Part shown: positions 34,253 through 44,331 of the stretch, piece by piece
How the letters are laid out: each line of letters opens with the position of its first letter
Position numbering within the stretch: the first letter of the stretch is position 1
Assembly: GCA_038212215.1 (NCBI GenBank)
Contig: JBBQUT010000006.1
Span: 62,001 to 126,000, forward strand
Direction: 5' to 3'
DNA length: 64,000 bases
Source: JALZAI01 sp038212215
GTDB lineage: Bacteria > Actinomycetota > Actinomycetes > Mycobacteriales > Jatrophihabitantaceae
Position numbers and translations under genes: made by a program
Notes under the pieces: model-generated
What the model was told of the DNA's origin: nothing
Database searches by the model: none
The model's input: only the letters and a program-made list of their open reading frames with translations

Positions 34253-34915
34253 GTGGTGGCAGCGCCAGCGCCCGCAGCTGTGACCAGCGTCGTCATCGTC
34301 GATGATCATCACGCGTTCGCGGACCTGCTCACGATGGCACTGAACGCCGAGGACGATTTCGAAGTATTGGCGACCGCCTCGACCGGCGAGCAAGCGCTGC
34401 AAGTCGCGCGGCGCGAGCAGCCGGCGATGGTGTTGATGGACATCGAACTGGGCAATGACGACGGGTTGGAGATCACCCGTGACCTTCGCGCGGCGGTGCC
34501 CGACGCAGTCGTCGTGATGGTGTCCGCGCACACTGACGCGAATCTGATCGCCCGGGCCGCGGACGCGGGTGCCAGCGCCTTCGCACCGAAAACTGGCTCG
34601 TTGAGCGAGATGCTGTCGATCCTGCGCAAGGCTCGCCGGGGCGCGATGCCGTGCGCGTCGACCTCGCCGACGAAGCCTCCTGATCGGGCGGTGCCACCCC
34701 CGCCTTCCATCCCATTGCTCACGGCCCGCGAGCACGAGGTCCTCGTCATGATGGGCCGAGGCGCGTCCCCGAGCCAAATCTCGCGCTCGCTCGGAATCAG
34801 CGTCCACACGTGTCGCGGCTACGTAAAGGCCATCCACGGCAAGCTGGACGCTCGCTCGCAACTCGAGGCCGTCGTCATCGCCTTGCGACTCGGCCTGATC
34901 GATTCGGCGCCGTGA
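34253..34915 (+). CDS. NarL/LuxR-family response regulator
   Basis: 220 residues from the GTG at 34253 (GTGGGGGA ribosome-site-like run upstream). The receiver domain has VVIVDDHHAF, the phospho-acceptor Asp in MVLMDIEL and the conserved Lys in FAPKTG. The C-terminal LuxR helix-turn-helix is LTAREHEVLVMMGRGASPSQISRSLGISVHTCRGYVKAIHGKL. It overlaps the histidine kinase by 4 bp (GTGA), so the two form a system. It is upstream of the secreted peroxidase gene in the same direction. Confidence 0.92.
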   Translation: MVAAPAPAAVTSVVIVDDHHAFADLLTMALNAEDDFEVLATASTGEQALQVARREQPAMVLMDIELGNDDGLEITRDLRAAVPDAVVVMVSAHTDANLIARAADAGASAFAPKTGSLSEMLSILRKARRGAMPCASTSPTKPPDRAVPPPPSIPLLTAREHEVLVMMGRGASPSQISRSLGISVHTCRGYVKAIHGKLDARSQLEAVVIALRLGLIDSAP

Positions 34916-36327
34916 CAACCACCGCGCCGGCTCCGGCGCCGCTTCCCGCGCCCACGCCGCCCGTAGCGGCACAAGCCACGGTATCGGCGGCTATCCCACT
35001 GAGCTCGGATCTCGATCGCAACGTGCGCCGCTCGATCCTCGCCCTGGTCCTGACTGCTTGCGCAGCGTTCGCTATCGTCGCGACCGGTTCCGTGGCCATC
35101 GCGCACCGCGTCGCCCGCGAGCAGGCGCTGGCCGAAGCCGTCCGCGCCGGGGTTGCCATCGGCAATGCCGTGTTCGGACGTGAGGTGAGCGCGCTGCAAC
35201 ACCATGACCCGACTGCGATGAGCGAGTTGGACATGGCGGCCGATGAGGCGAAGACCGACGCATCGGTGGTGCGGATCAAGGTGTGGTCGGCGACGGGTCA
35301 GGTGCTGTACTCCGACGACCATCGCCAGATCGGCAAAACTTTTCCGATAACCGATGAGGTGCGCAGCAGCGTTGTCGACCATCAGGGCACCGCGATCGTC
35401 ACCGAGGAGGCAGCGCCCGACAGCCTCGCCGAGTCGCGGAAGTTCGGACGCCTGGTGGAGGTCCATCTTCCATTGCAACTGGCGGACGGCACCACCGTCG
35501 CCTTCGAGGTCTACTCCACCGACAAGTGGTTGCGTGACTCCGAGCACCGGCTGACCATGTCGATCGTCCCGCTCGCACTAGGCGGGCTGCTGCTGCTCAT
35601 GTTGCTGCAACTACCGGCGGGAGTGTGGCTGGTGCGCCGGGCGGGTCGCGCCCAGGCCGAACGCGCGCGACTGCTCACCACGGCGGTCGCAGTGTCGACA
35701 CGTGACCGCCGAACCATCGCCGGCGATCTGCATGACGGTGTCATTCAGGACCTCGCTGGGGTGGGTTACGTGCTCGGCGCGGCCGCGCGCAAGGTCGGTT
35801 CCGACAGCGGATCCGGCGACCTCGCCCGGATGCTTGCCTCGAGCGGTAGCGCCGTGCAGCGAGCAGTTCGAGACCTGCGCTCTCTCGTGGTGGAGATACG
35901 CCCGCCTGATCTCACCGCAGACGGCGTTTCGGCGGCCTTGGCCGATCTGGCCGAACGGCTGGAGTCCGCGCATGGCCTGCAGGTCGACGTGCGGGTAGCT
36001 CTGCCCGACGACCTCGCCCCTGCAGTGATCGCGACCGTGTACCGGTGCGCGCGCGAGGCGATGGCCAACATCGTCAAACATGCCGCCGCCCGCTCGGCGG
36101 TGGTGACCGCAGACGCCGACAGTACCCGGGTCCAGCTGACGGTCACCGATGACGGCCGCGGCCTGCCGCCCGGCGGGTTCGACCGCCGGGCTGAGGGGCA
36201 TGTCGGGCTCACCCTGCTCGGCGATGCCGCGCGTGACCTCGGGGGCGTGCTCACCATCGGCCCCGCGGAGCTCGGCGGCACCCGCCTGCACATCGAGCTA
36301 CCTCGCCGGATCGGCAAGAACCTTTAA
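34912..36327 (+). CDS. Membrane sensor histidine kinase (HisKA_3 type)
   Basis: 471 residues from the GTG at 34912. An Ala/Pro-rich N-terminal stretch precedes a first membrane helix (SILALVLTACAAFAIVATGSVAI). An extracytoplasmic sensor region of about 150 residues follows, then a second helix (IVPLALGGLLLLMLLQLPAGVWLV). The dimerisation domain has the phosphorylated His in RRTIAGDLHDGVIQDLAGVGY, and the ATPase domain has EAMANIVKHAAARS and DDGRGLP. The signal is unknown. Coupled to the upstream response regulator. Confidence 0.92.
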   Translation: MTTTAPAPAPLPAPTPPVAAQATVSAAIPLSSDLDRNVRRSILALVLTACAAFAIVATGSVAIAHRVAREQALAEAVRAGVAIGNAVFGREVSALQHHDPTAMSELDMAADEAKTDASVVRIKVWSATGQVLYSDDHRQIGKTFPITDEVRSSVVDHQGTAIVTEEAAPDSLAESRKFGRLVEVHLPLQLADGTTVAFEVYSTDKWLRDSEHRLTMSIVPLALGGLLLLMLLQLPAGVWLVRRAGRAQAERARLLTTAVAVSTRDRRTIAGDLHDGVIQDLAGVGYVLGAAARKVGSDSGSGDLARMLASSGSAVQRAVRDLRSLVVEIRPPDLTADGVSAALADLAERLESAHGLQVDVRVALPDDLAPAVIATVYRCAREAMANIVKHAAARSAVVTADADSTRVQLTVTDDGRGLPPGGFDRRAEGHVGLTLLGDAARDLGGVLTIGPAELGGTRLHIELPRRIGKNL

Positions 36328-36471
36328 ATCCCAGCTATTTGATAAATCTTTGACGCATAGGGCCGAAAGTCCCAACCTGTGCGCTGCATAAGTCGGCGCG
36401 CGTCCGACGGTACCCAGATGGTAGCGCCGGCTCGGGACGTCCATCCGGACGCTGACTCAGGGGGAGCTCAC

Positions 36472-39400
36472 GTGCGTTCGACAAGAAACCGCTTTACCAG
36501 ACCTCCGACTCGAAAGGCGGTCGCCTGTCTCACGACGGCGGTCGCCACGCTCGGGTTCGCATCCGCTGCGCTAGCGCCGCTGGCGCATTCCGCGGCGGCG
36601 CCCATCGTCGGCAACGGGTTTACGGTCACGGCCGGCGACCTGTCCTTCATCCTGAAGCAGATCAAGATTGCCGAGCGGCACTCGCGCGCGTTCCTCGGCA
36701 CCGACCCGAGCATCCCGGCGAACCCGGATCCCACCGGCGACCCGGTGTACTGCCAGTCCATGGTCGGGCCGGCAGCGGATCAGATCCCGGACCGGCTGAC
36801 CTCCTACGGTCTGCGCACCGTGGACGGTTCGTGCAACAACCTCTTCCCGAACCGCGCCAAGTTCGCCGCGTCCGACCAGACCTTCCCGCGGCTGACCTCG
36901 CCCAGCTTCAAGCCGGCTGAGGCCAGCCCGGTGGACTTCTTCGGCCCGGGCTCGGGCACCGTGCCGTCCTCGTCCTACGCGCAGAAGCAGGGGTTCGTCT
37001 TCGACACCCAGCCACGCGTCATCAGCAACCTGATCGTCGACCAGACCTCCACCAACCCCGCAGCCATTCAGGCAGCCGGGTTCCCGGTGCGGGCCCAGGC
37101 CGGCGCCCCTGGACAGTTCCCGTGCACCACGGACCCCGACCCGCTCGCAGTACCACCCGTCGACGGTGTCCCAGCGGGCTGCGTGCCGAGCCACCAGACC
37201 CTGTTCATTCCGAACGTGACGACCGACGTCGGCCTATCGCCGCCGTACAACTCGCTGTTCACCTTCTTCGGCCAGTTCTTCGACCACGGTGTCGACCAGA
37301 CCGTCAAGAGCGGCGGCACCGTCTTCGTGCCGCTGCGTTCGGACGACCCGCTGATCGCGGGGCCCGACCACATCCTCGGCAACCGCGACGACCTGCCGGC
37401 CAACCAGCGGTTCATGGTGCTCACCCGGGCGCAGAACCAGCCCGGCCCGGACAAGATTCTCGGCACCGCCGACGACATTCAGAACGCCAACAACACCGAC
37501 ACCCCGTGGGTCGACCAGAGCCAGACCTACACCTCGCACGCCTCGCACCAGGTGTTCGTGCGCGAGTACACGCTCAACGCCGCCGGGACGAATCCCGTCT
37601 CGACCGGCAAGCTGCTCGGCGGCCTTCCGGTCGGCGGGAACTACCCCGGTTCGCCGGACGGTCAGGACGGCATCGGCACCTGGGCCGCGGTGAAGCTGCA
37701 GGCAAAGACCAAGCTCGGCCTGCTGCTACAGGACAAGGACGTCACCAACATCCCGATGCTCGCGACCGACCCGTACGGCAAGTTCACCCCCGGGCCGAAC
37801 GGGCTACCGCAGTACGTAACCCAGACCGGCCTCGTCGAGGGCAACCTCGCCGCCCCGGTACCGGTCCCGGCGAACGTGCTCTACTTCGACACGCCGTTCC
37901 TGACCGACATCGCGCACAACGCCGATCCGTCCCCGCAGACGAACCCGCAAACCGGGGCCGTCACGATTCCGGTTCCGGACGCGGACACGGTCCCATCGGC
38001 GGACTTCGCGAACCAGCCTGCCGGCACCTACGACGACGAGATGCTTAACTCGCACTTCGTCTGTGGTGACGGCCGGTGCAACGAGAACATCGCGCTGAGC
38101 AGCATCCACCAGATCTTCCACTCCGAGCACGATCGACTTGTCGATTACATCAAGAACGTGCTGAGCACCGACACCACCGCTGCCGGCGTCGCGGCGCTGC
38201 CCCAGTGGCAGTTGCCCACCGCCGTCAACCCGTCCGGTTGGAACGGTGAGCGACTCTTCCAGGCCGCGCGCTTCGTCACCGAGATGGAATACCAGCACAC
38301 GGTTTTCGAGGAGTTCGCCCGCAAGGTCCAGCCGGCTGTCAAGCCGTTCCACGTGTACTCACCGGACATCAACGCCGCCATCCCGGCGGAGTTCGCGCAC
38401 GCGGTCTACCGGTTCGGCCACTCGATGCTCAACGACACCGTCGCGCGCACCAACGTCAATGCGAACGGCGTGAAGTCCGACAACTCGCTGCCGCTACTCA
38501 CGGCGTTCCTCAACCCGCCGGAGTTCTACAACGGCGGCACGGCCGGCACGCTGACTCCTCAGGCCGCTGCTGGCAGCATCCTGATGGGCTCGTCCGATCA
38601 GATCGGTAACGAACTCGATGAGTTCGTCACCGACACGCTGCGCAACAACCTGCTCGGCCTGCCTCTGGATCTCCCCGTGTTGAACATGACGCGGGCCCGC
38701 GATGCGGGAATCCCGCCGTTGAACGACGTCCGTCGGCAGATTTTCGCCAAGACCAACGACGGTCAGATGACGCCGTACACGAGCTGGAGCGATTTCGGCC
38801 AGCACCTCAAGCACCCGGCGTCACTGATCAACTTCGTGGCGGCGTACGGGCTGCACCCAACGATCCGGGACTCCGGACCGGACGGCATTCTCGGCAATGC
38901 GGATGACGTGACCTCATTGGCTGCCAAGCGGGATGCCGCTCGGGCGATCGTCGACCCGAGAGCTGCCTCGCTTCCCGGAGTCACGCCGGTTGTCACCGCC
39001 GACGTGCCACCGGCCGATGCAGCGGACTTCATGTTCAGCACCGGCGCGTGGGCCAGTAACGCCAACGGCGTGACCACCACCGGCCTGGACAACGTCGACC
39101 TCTGGGTGGGCGGCCTCGCCGAGGTCACCAACCTGTTCGGTGGCCTGCTCGGCAGCACTTTCAACTACGTGTTCCAGTCGTCGTTGGAGAACCTGCAGGA
39201 CGGCGACCGGCTCTACTACCTCAACCGCACACCAGGCATGAACCTGCGTTCGCAGCTGGAGGGCAACTCGTTCGCCGAGATGATCCAGCGCAACACCACC
39301 GGCACGAACTCGTTGAAGTCCGACGCGTTCGCCACCGCGGACTGCAGATTCCAGCTCGCGAATCTGACTTTCCCCGCCGCTGCTGGCAGCTTCATCACCG

Positions 39401-41823
39401 GCGCTGGTTCGGTCAATGACGATCCGACGACGACGGATTGTAACGAGAACCGGCTGTTGCTGCAGAAGCCGGATGGCACCATCCAGTACCGCGCGATCAA
39501 CAGCGTGAACCCGTCCGGCATCAACAGCCAGTCGGTGTACAACGGAACACCAGGTGTCGACCGCATCTTCGGCGGCAACGACAACGACACCTTCTGGGGC
39601 GGCGCCGGCAACGACGTCATCGAAGGTGGCGGCGGCGACGACGTGGCGCTCGGCGGCGACGGCAACGACATCATCACCGACCTGTCCGGTGCCGACGTGC
39701 TCAAGGGCGGTCCAGGTAACGATGCGATCGACGGCGGTATCGGTGACGACATCGTCATCGGCGGGGACGGTTCGGACTTCCTCAACGGTGGCGCCAACGA
39801 CAACGAGATCTTCGCCGGACCCGGCAACGACTTCATCATCGCCGGGCAGGGCGCGGATGCAGTCTTCGGTGACGGTGGCGACGACTGGATCGAGGGCGGT
39901 ACCGGCCAGGATCTGCTGCAGGGCGATCACGGCGCGCCGTTCTTCGACGACCCCGCCGAGACCGCGCCAGGCAACGACATCTTCATCGGTCAGCCTGGCG
40001 AGAACGACTACGACGCCGAAGGTGGCGACGATCTCATGGCGCAGAACGCGGCGATCGACCGCAACGCCGGCGCCGGCGGGTTCGACTGGGCCTTCCACCA
40101 GTACGACACGGTCGGTGCCGACGACGACATGATGATCAACAACAACCTGGGCGGCCTGCCCATCCAGGTGATCGTCAACCGGGACCGCTGGCAGGAGACC
40201 GAGGCCGACTCGGGTTCCGCGTTCAATGACATCATCAAGGGCACCGACGGCGTGCTCGCCACTCCCCGCCTCATCGGCGGCGGCGGGTTCCAAGGCTGCG
40301 ACGCGATCGACCAGGCAGGGCTGGACCGGATTTCCGGCCTGGCTGGCCTGCTCCCACCGGTCGCCAGTTGGGTCGGCACGTCCGCAGCAGTAGCAGCACT
40401 GTCCACCGGCGGCGTGTGCCCGCTCACCGGCCCAGTCTGGGGCGAGGGCGACATCCTGCTCGGCGGTGGCGGTAGTGACACCATCACCGGCCGCGCCGGC
40501 GATGAGATCATCGACGGTGACAAGGCGCTGCAGGTACGCATCAGCGTCCGCACCGATCCTGCCAACCCGGCGACTGAGATCGGCAGTACCGACCTAATGG
40601 AGAACGCAGCGGTGACCGGGAACTTCGGTCCCGGCACGACCGGCATGACACTGCAGGCCGCGGTGTTCGCCGGTCTGGTCGACCCGGGCAACCTGGTCGC
40701 CGTCCGCGAGATCATCACCCCGACCACGCCGGCGCCGGATTGCGGCACTGCGGCACCTGCGAACTGCGACACCGCAGTCTTCCTGGCGCCGCGCTCCAGC
40801 TACGCGATCAGCGCGGCTGGCGGCAAGGTCACCGTGACCCAGACCGGACCGGTGGTGGCGCCGCAGAAGGTTAGCGACGGCACCGACACGCTCACCAATA
40901 TCGAGCAGCTCCAGTTCTCCACCGGTGGCCCGGTGTCGCTGGTCGCCGCAACGCCGATCATCGGTACCGCGACGGCAAGCGCTGGTTCTGCCACGGTGCG
41001 GTGGACGACGCCTGCCGGGACACCGGCATTGCCGCTCACCGGCTTCGAGGTCGTGGTCAGCAGCGGCGGGTCGCCGGTGCGCACGATCGCGGTCAACACG
41101 CCGGCAAGCCGCAGCCTGAATGTGACCGGTCTGACCAGCGGCACCACGTACACCTTCCAGGTGCGCGCGGTGAACGCGCTCGGCGCGGGTGCTCTCTCGG
41201 CCGCGTCCAACGCGGTGACCCCGTTGGGTCTTGCGGCCGCCCCGACAGGAGTGTCCGGCACGCCGGGCAACGCTCAGGTCACGCTCTCCTGGACGGCTCC
41301 GACCGACACTGGTGGTCGTCCGATCACCGGGTACAGCGTCCAGGTGCGGATCGGCGGCGCGATAAGTCGGACGGACGCAGTTGGCACCGCGACAACCGGG
41401 GTGATCATCGGCGGGCTGCTCAATGGCACGGCGTACAACTTCCGGGTGCAGGCTCTCACGAGCGCAGGTCCTGGTGCTCTGTCGGTAGCGTCCGCGAACG
41501 TCACTCCGCGTACCGTTCCCAACGCGCCGGGCATCCTTGCTCCGACGCAGGGACCGGCCGGCGGGGCACTGACGGCGACAGCTAACTGGAGCGCACCTGC
41601 CAACGGTGGCGCGGCGATCCAGGGCTACCGGGTGTCGGCACTGCTCATGGCAGCCGACGGGGTGACCGCGGTGGGCAATCCGATCGTGGCCTCCGCAGGT
41701 GCCGGGAGTCGGGCGCAGCAGTTCACGCTGACGGCCGGCACGTATCGGTTCGAGGTGATCGCGTTCAATGTGGCGGGCGACAGCCTTCCATCCGCTCGAT
41801 CGGCGGCGATCACTCCTCGCTGA
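36472..41823 (+). CDS. Large secreted heme peroxidase with RTX calcium-binding repeats and fibronectin type III domains
   Basis: 1783 residues from the GTG at 36472, preceded by GGGGGAG. A basic N region and hydrophobic core ending LAHSAAAP form a signal peptide. Residues of about 100-1000 are an animal-type heme peroxidase: FTFFGQFFDHGVDQ with candidate distal His272, IHQIFHSEHDRLVDYI, EMEYQHTVFEEFARKVQ, and YRFGHSMLND with candidate proximal His650. RTX-type nonapeptides (GGNDNDTFWGGAGNDVIEGG and similar) occupy about 1025-1160. Three fibronectin III domains follow from about 1495 to the end. Such proteins oxidise halides or phenolics outside the cell. The gene follows a two-component system. 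Confidence 0.88.
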   Translation: MRSTRNRFTRPPTRKAVACLTTAVATLGFASAALAPLAHSAAAPIVGNGFTVTAGDLSFILKQIKIAERHSRAFLGTDPSIPANPDPTGDPVYCQSMVGPAADQIPDRLTSYGLRTVDGSCNNLFPNRAKFAASDQTFPRLTSPSFKPAEASPVDFFGPGSGTVPSSSYAQKQGFVFDTQPRVISNLIVDQTSTNPAAIQAAGFPVRAQAGAPGQFPCTTDPDPLAVPPVDGVPAGCVPSHQTLFIPNVTTDVGLSPPYNSLFTFFGQFFDHGVDQTVKSGGTVFVPLRSDDPLIAGPDHILGNRDDLPANQRFMVLTRAQNQPGPDKILGTADDIQNANNTDTPWVDQSQTYTSHASHQVFVREYTLNAAGTNPVSTGKLLGGLPVGGNYPGSPDGQDGIGTWAAVKLQAKTKLGLLLQDKDVTNIPMLATDPYGKFTPGPNGLPQYVTQTGLVEGNLAAPVPVPANVLYFDTPFLTDIAHNADPSPQTNPQTGAVTIPVPDADTVPSADFANQPAGTYDDEMLNSHFVCGDGRCNENIALSSIHQIFHSEHDRLVDYIKNVLSTDTTAAGVAALPQWQLPTAVNPSGWNGERLFQAARFVTEMEYQHTVFEEFARKVQPAVKPFHVYSPDINAAIPAEFAHAVYRFGHSMLNDTVARTNVNANGVKSDNSLPLLTAFLNPPEFYNGGTAGTLTPQAAAGSILMGSSDQIGNELDEFVTDTLRNNLLGLPLDLPVLNMTRARDAGIPPLNDVRRQIFAKTNDGQMTPYTSWSDFGQHLKHPASLINFVAAYGLHPTIRDSGPDGILGNADDVTSLAAKRDAARAIVDPRAASLPGVTPVVTADVPPADAADFMFSTGAWASNANGVTTTGLDNVDLWVGGLAEVTNLFGGLLGSTFNYVFQSSLENLQDGDRLYYLNRTPGMNLRSQLEGNSFAEMIQRNTTGTNSLKSDAFATADCRFQLANLTFPAAAGSFITGAGSVNDDPTTTDCNENRLLLQKPDGTIQYRAINSVNPSGINSQSVYNGTPGVDRIFGGNDNDTFWGGAGNDVIEGGGGDDVALGGDGNDIITDLSGADVLKGGPGNDAIDGGIGDDIVIGGDGSDFLNGGANDNEIFAGPGNDFIIAGQGADAVFGDGGDDWIEGGTGQDLLQGDHGAPFFDDPAETAPGNDIFIGQPGENDYDAEGGDDLMAQNAAIDRNAGAGGFDWAFHQYDTVGADDDMMINNNLGGLPIQVIVNRDRWQETEADSGSAFNDIIKGTDGVLATPRLIGGGGFQGCDAIDQAGLDRISGLAGLLPPVASWVGTSAAVAALSTGGVCPLTGPVWGEGDILLGGGGSDTITGRAGDEIIDGDKALQVRISVRTDPANPATEIGSTDLMENAAVTGNFGPGTTGMTLQAAVFAGLVDPGNLVAVREIITPTTPAPDCGTAAPANCDTAVFLAPRSSYAISAAGGKVTVTQTGPVVAPQKVSDGTDTLTNIEQLQFSTGGPVSLVAATPIIGTATASAGSATVRWTTPAGTPALPLTGFEVVVSSGGSPVRTIAVNTPASRSLNVTGLTSGTTYTFQVRAVNALGAGALSAASNAVTPLGLAAAPTGVSGTPGNAQVTLSWTAPTDTGGRPITGYSVQVRIGGAISRTDAVGTATTGVIIGGLLNGTAYNFRVQALTSAGPGALSVASANVTPRTVPNAPGILAPTQGPAGGALTATANWSAPANGGAAIQGYRVSALLMAADGVTAVGNPIVASAGAGSRAQQFTLTAGTYRFEVIAFNVAGDSLPSARSAAITPR

Positions 41824-41901
41824 TCCGAGATCAGGACGGTCGTGCGACGGGCTGGGGGTACGGCCGACCCCGGTTAAACAGCCCGCCGCTTGACCCCTGA
41901 G

Positions 41902-41943
41902 CCTGCGCCCCGCCTACCCTCCCCGGCGGGGCGCAGGTCTTTG
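41902..41943 (+). terminator. Hairpin terminator downstream of the peroxidase gene (first)
   Basis: CCTGCGCCCCGCC (41902-41914) and GGCGGGGCGCAGG (41925-41937) form a perfect 13-bp stem with a 10-base loop, followed by TCTTTG. It lies 80 bp after the peroxidase stop and fits an intrinsic terminator with a weak T tract. Confidence 0.75.
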
Positions 41944-41952
41944 TAGACGAGT

Positions 41953-41997
41953 CTGCGCCGGTCTCTGCGGTTAATTCCGCGAGACCGGCGCAGATTT
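41953..41997. terminator. Second hairpin terminator, possibly bidirectional
   Basis: CTGCGCCGGTCTC (41953-41965) and GAGACCGGCGCAG (41981-41993) form a perfect 13-bp stem around TGCGGTTAATTCCGC, which can pair further (GCGG/CCGC). ATTTG follows. It lies 10 bp after the first hairpin and 50 bp from the end of the convergent alpha/beta hydrolase gene, so it can serve both strands. Confidence 0.75.
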
Positions 41998-42043
41998 GTC
42001 AGTTCTTTCGTCTTCTGGCCCGGTCGGGCAAAGGTGTAACGCC

Positions 42044-42844
42044 CTACCCTTGCAGGAACCGGGCGATCGTCGCGGCAAGTTGCGGCGCGCTGGTGAGCAG
42101 CGCGAGGTGGCCGTCCGGATAGACCTCGAGCTGGGCGCGGGGCAACAACCGAGCCATGATCCGCGCGTTCACCAGCGGCACGATGGGGTCGTCCTCGCCG
42201 GCCAGGATGAGGGTGGGCTGTCGGATGAGCCGCAAGAACGGCAGGCTCGTCCACCCGGCGGAGCCAAGCAGTTGATACAGGTAGCCGCGGCTGCTGCCGC
42301 CCTGGGCAGTGGCCTGTAGCGGCGACTTGGTGGCTACCTGGCGCAGGCTGCCACCGTAGATCATCCCGGCGACCCGGCGAGCGTAGACAGGATCCTGGTG
42401 CCGGCGAGCGGTGAGCATGCGCGCCAGGACATGCGGCGCGCCGGGCACCATCAGCGTGCCGGTTGCGGTGGCCACGAGCACCAGCCGTCGGCAGCGGTGC
42501 GGGTTCTGGAAGGCGAATTGCTGCGCCAGGCCGCCGCCCCACGAGATACCCAGCATGTCGACCTCGCCGTAGCCCAGCTCGTCCAGCGCCGAGCCCAGCA
42601 GCTTGGCCAGAGTGCGGAACCGGTAGGGGACGCGTGGCGTCGGAGACTCGCCGACGCCGGGGACGTCAAAGCGCACGACTTCGATCGCCGGGTCGAGAGC
42701 GTCGACGAACGGGTCCAGTGCCTGCAGCGGGACGCCGATCCCGTTGGCCACCACGAGGGGCGGCCCGTCGCCGGTACCTGGCCGAACGCGCACTCGCACG
42801 CCTCGACCGATCGAAAGCAACCGATCGTCGTCGGCAAGCGTCAT
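42044..42844 (-). CDS. phaZ: Alpha/beta hydrolase, probable intracellular polyhydroxyalkanoate depolymerase
   Basis: 266 residues of the alpha/beta hydrolase fold: VVANGIGVPLQALDPFVDAL, the nucleophile elbow GISWGGGLAQQFA (Ser), an Asp in LAGEDDPIVP and the His in YPDGHLALLT. The shape matches the PhaZ depolymerases of medium-chain polyester producers. It is the last gene of an operon with phaC, an acyl-CoA dehydrogenase and an acyl-CoA ligase, each junction overlapping by 1-4 bp, which supports a role in polymer turnover. A general esterase role is not excluded. Confidence 0.75.
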   Translation of the reverse strand: MTLADDDRLLSIGRGVRVRVRPGTGDGPPLVVANGIGVPLQALDPFVDALDPAIEVVRFDVPGVGESPTPRVPYRFRTLAKLLGSALDELGYGEVDMLGISWGGGLAQQFAFQNPHRCRRLVLVATATGTLMVPGAPHVLARMLTARRHQDPVYARRVAGMIYGGSLRQVATKSPLQATAQGGSSRGYLYQLLGSAGWTSLPFLRLIRQPTLILAGEDDPIVPLVNARIMARLLPRAQLEVYPDGHLALLTSAPQLAATIARFLQG

Positions 42845-44331
42845 TCGGTGTCGACTTGCGGTTTCACCTTGCGGCGCAAGATCTTGCCAGTCGGGCCCTT
42901 GGGCAACTCGTCCATGATCCAGATCTTACGTGGGTACTTGTAGGCGGCGACCCGCTCCTTGACGAACTCGCGCAGCTCGTCGACGTCGGCCGTCTTGCCG
43001 GGCTTGAGCGAGACCGCTGCGCCGACGTCCTCCCCCAGGTCGCTGTGATACATCCCGAACACGGCGGCTTCGGCGACGGCCGGATGCTCGTAGAGTGCTT
43101 CCTCGATCTCGCGCGGGTAGACGTTGTAGCCACCGCGGATGATCATCTCTTTCTTGCGGTCGACGATCGTGTAGTAGCCGTCCTCGTCGCGGGTGGCAAG
43201 ATCGCCGCTGCGGAACCAGCCGTCCGGGATGGCCTCTGCGGTGGCTTCGGCCGCCTGCCAGTAACCCTTCATCACGCCCTCGCCGCGGATCGCGATCTCG
43301 CCGACCTCTCCCTCGCCGACGTCGGCGCCGTCTTCGTTGACAAGACGCAACTCCATACCGCGTACCGGTATGCCGATGGTGCCCGGTCGCCGTTCAGCGT
43401 CGGGATGGTTGAACGAGGCGACCGGGGACGTCTCGGACAGCCCGTACCCCTCGAGGATCATGCAGTCGAATTCGCTCTCGAAGGCCTTCATCACCTCGAC
43501 CGGCATCGCCGAGCCACCTGAGATGCAGGTTCGTAGGGTGGACAGATCTGCCTTGTCGCGGTCTTCGTGGTGCAGCATTCCCGAATACATCGTGGGGACG
43601 CCCTCGAAGATCGTGACCTTGTCACGGCCGATGACCTCAAGCGCCTTGCCGCCACTGAAGCGCGCGATGAGCGTCAGGCACGACCCGGCGAGCACCGAGG
43701 CGTTCAAACCACAGGTGAGCCCGAAGACGTGAAACAGCGGCAGGCAGCCCATGATCACGTCGTCGGGTCCGGCCTCGATCAGGGTCTCGCACGTCATGCG
43801 CGCGTTGCTGTTCATATTTATATGGGTCAGTTCGGCGCCCTTGGGGTTGCCCGTCGTCCCCGAGGTGTAAAGGATAACCGCAGTCTGCTCGTCGTCGCGC
43901 TCGACCAGATCGGCCTTCTCTTCGGGCAGCTCGTCGGCTCCCATCGGGCCGACGATGATCGCCTCGATCCCGGCCGCCTTAGCCGCGTGCGTGGCGGCAT
44001 CGGCCATCTGCTCGCCGGCGACGATGACGCTCGCGCCGGAGTCGTTGACGTAGAACTCGACCTCGCGACCCTTGAGCAGTGGGTTCATCGGCACCACCGT
44101 GGCCCCGACAATGAGCGCACCGTAGAACGCGATCGGGTATGCGGGAACATTTCCGAGCTGTAGCCCGACCCGATCACCTGCTTGGACGCCCATCGACGTG
44201 AACAGCGACGCCATCCGCCGCGCCGCATCGAGCAATTCTCCGTAACTCAGCACCTCGTCGTCGAGTCGGATGGCCGGATGGTCGCCGTACTTCTCGGCGG
44301 AATCGACGAGATTCTGTGCGAGGTTGGTCAT
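42841..44331 (-). CDS. Fatty acyl-CoA / AMP-dependent ligase
   Basis: 496 residues from the ATG at 44331, overlapping the upstream dehydrogenase stop (ATGA). The adenylate-forming motifs are ILYTSGTTGNPKGAELTH, LEGYGLSETSPV, WFRSGDLATRDEDGYYTIVDRKKEMIIRGGYNVYP and the C-terminal catalytic Lys in GPTGKILRR. It activates a carboxylic acid to its CoA thioester. In this operon it probably supplies acyl-CoA or reactivates hydroxyacids released from the polymer. Chain-length preference is not readable. Confidence 0.9.
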   Translation of the reverse strand: MTNLAQNLVDSAEKYGDHPAIRLDDEVLSYGELLDAARRMASLFTSMGVQAGDRVGLQLGNVPAYPIAFYGALIVGATVVPMNPLLKGREVEFYVNDSGASVIVAGEQMADAATHAAKAAGIEAIIVGPMGADELPEEKADLVERDDEQTAVILYTSGTTGNPKGAELTHINMNSNARMTCETLIEAGPDDVIMGCLPLFHVFGLTCGLNASVLAGSCLTLIARFSGGKALEVIGRDKVTIFEGVPTMYSGMLHHEDRDKADLSTLRTCISGGSAMPVEVMKAFESEFDCMILEGYGLSETSPVASFNHPDAERRPGTIGIPVRGMELRLVNEDGADVGEGEVGEIAIRGEGVMKGYWQAAEATAEAIPDGWFRSGDLATRDEDGYYTIVDRKKEMIIRGGYNVYPREIEEALYEHPAVAEAAVFGMYHSDLGEDVGAAVSLKPGKTADVDELREFVKERVAAYKYPRKIWIMDELPKGPTGKILRRKVKPQVDTE

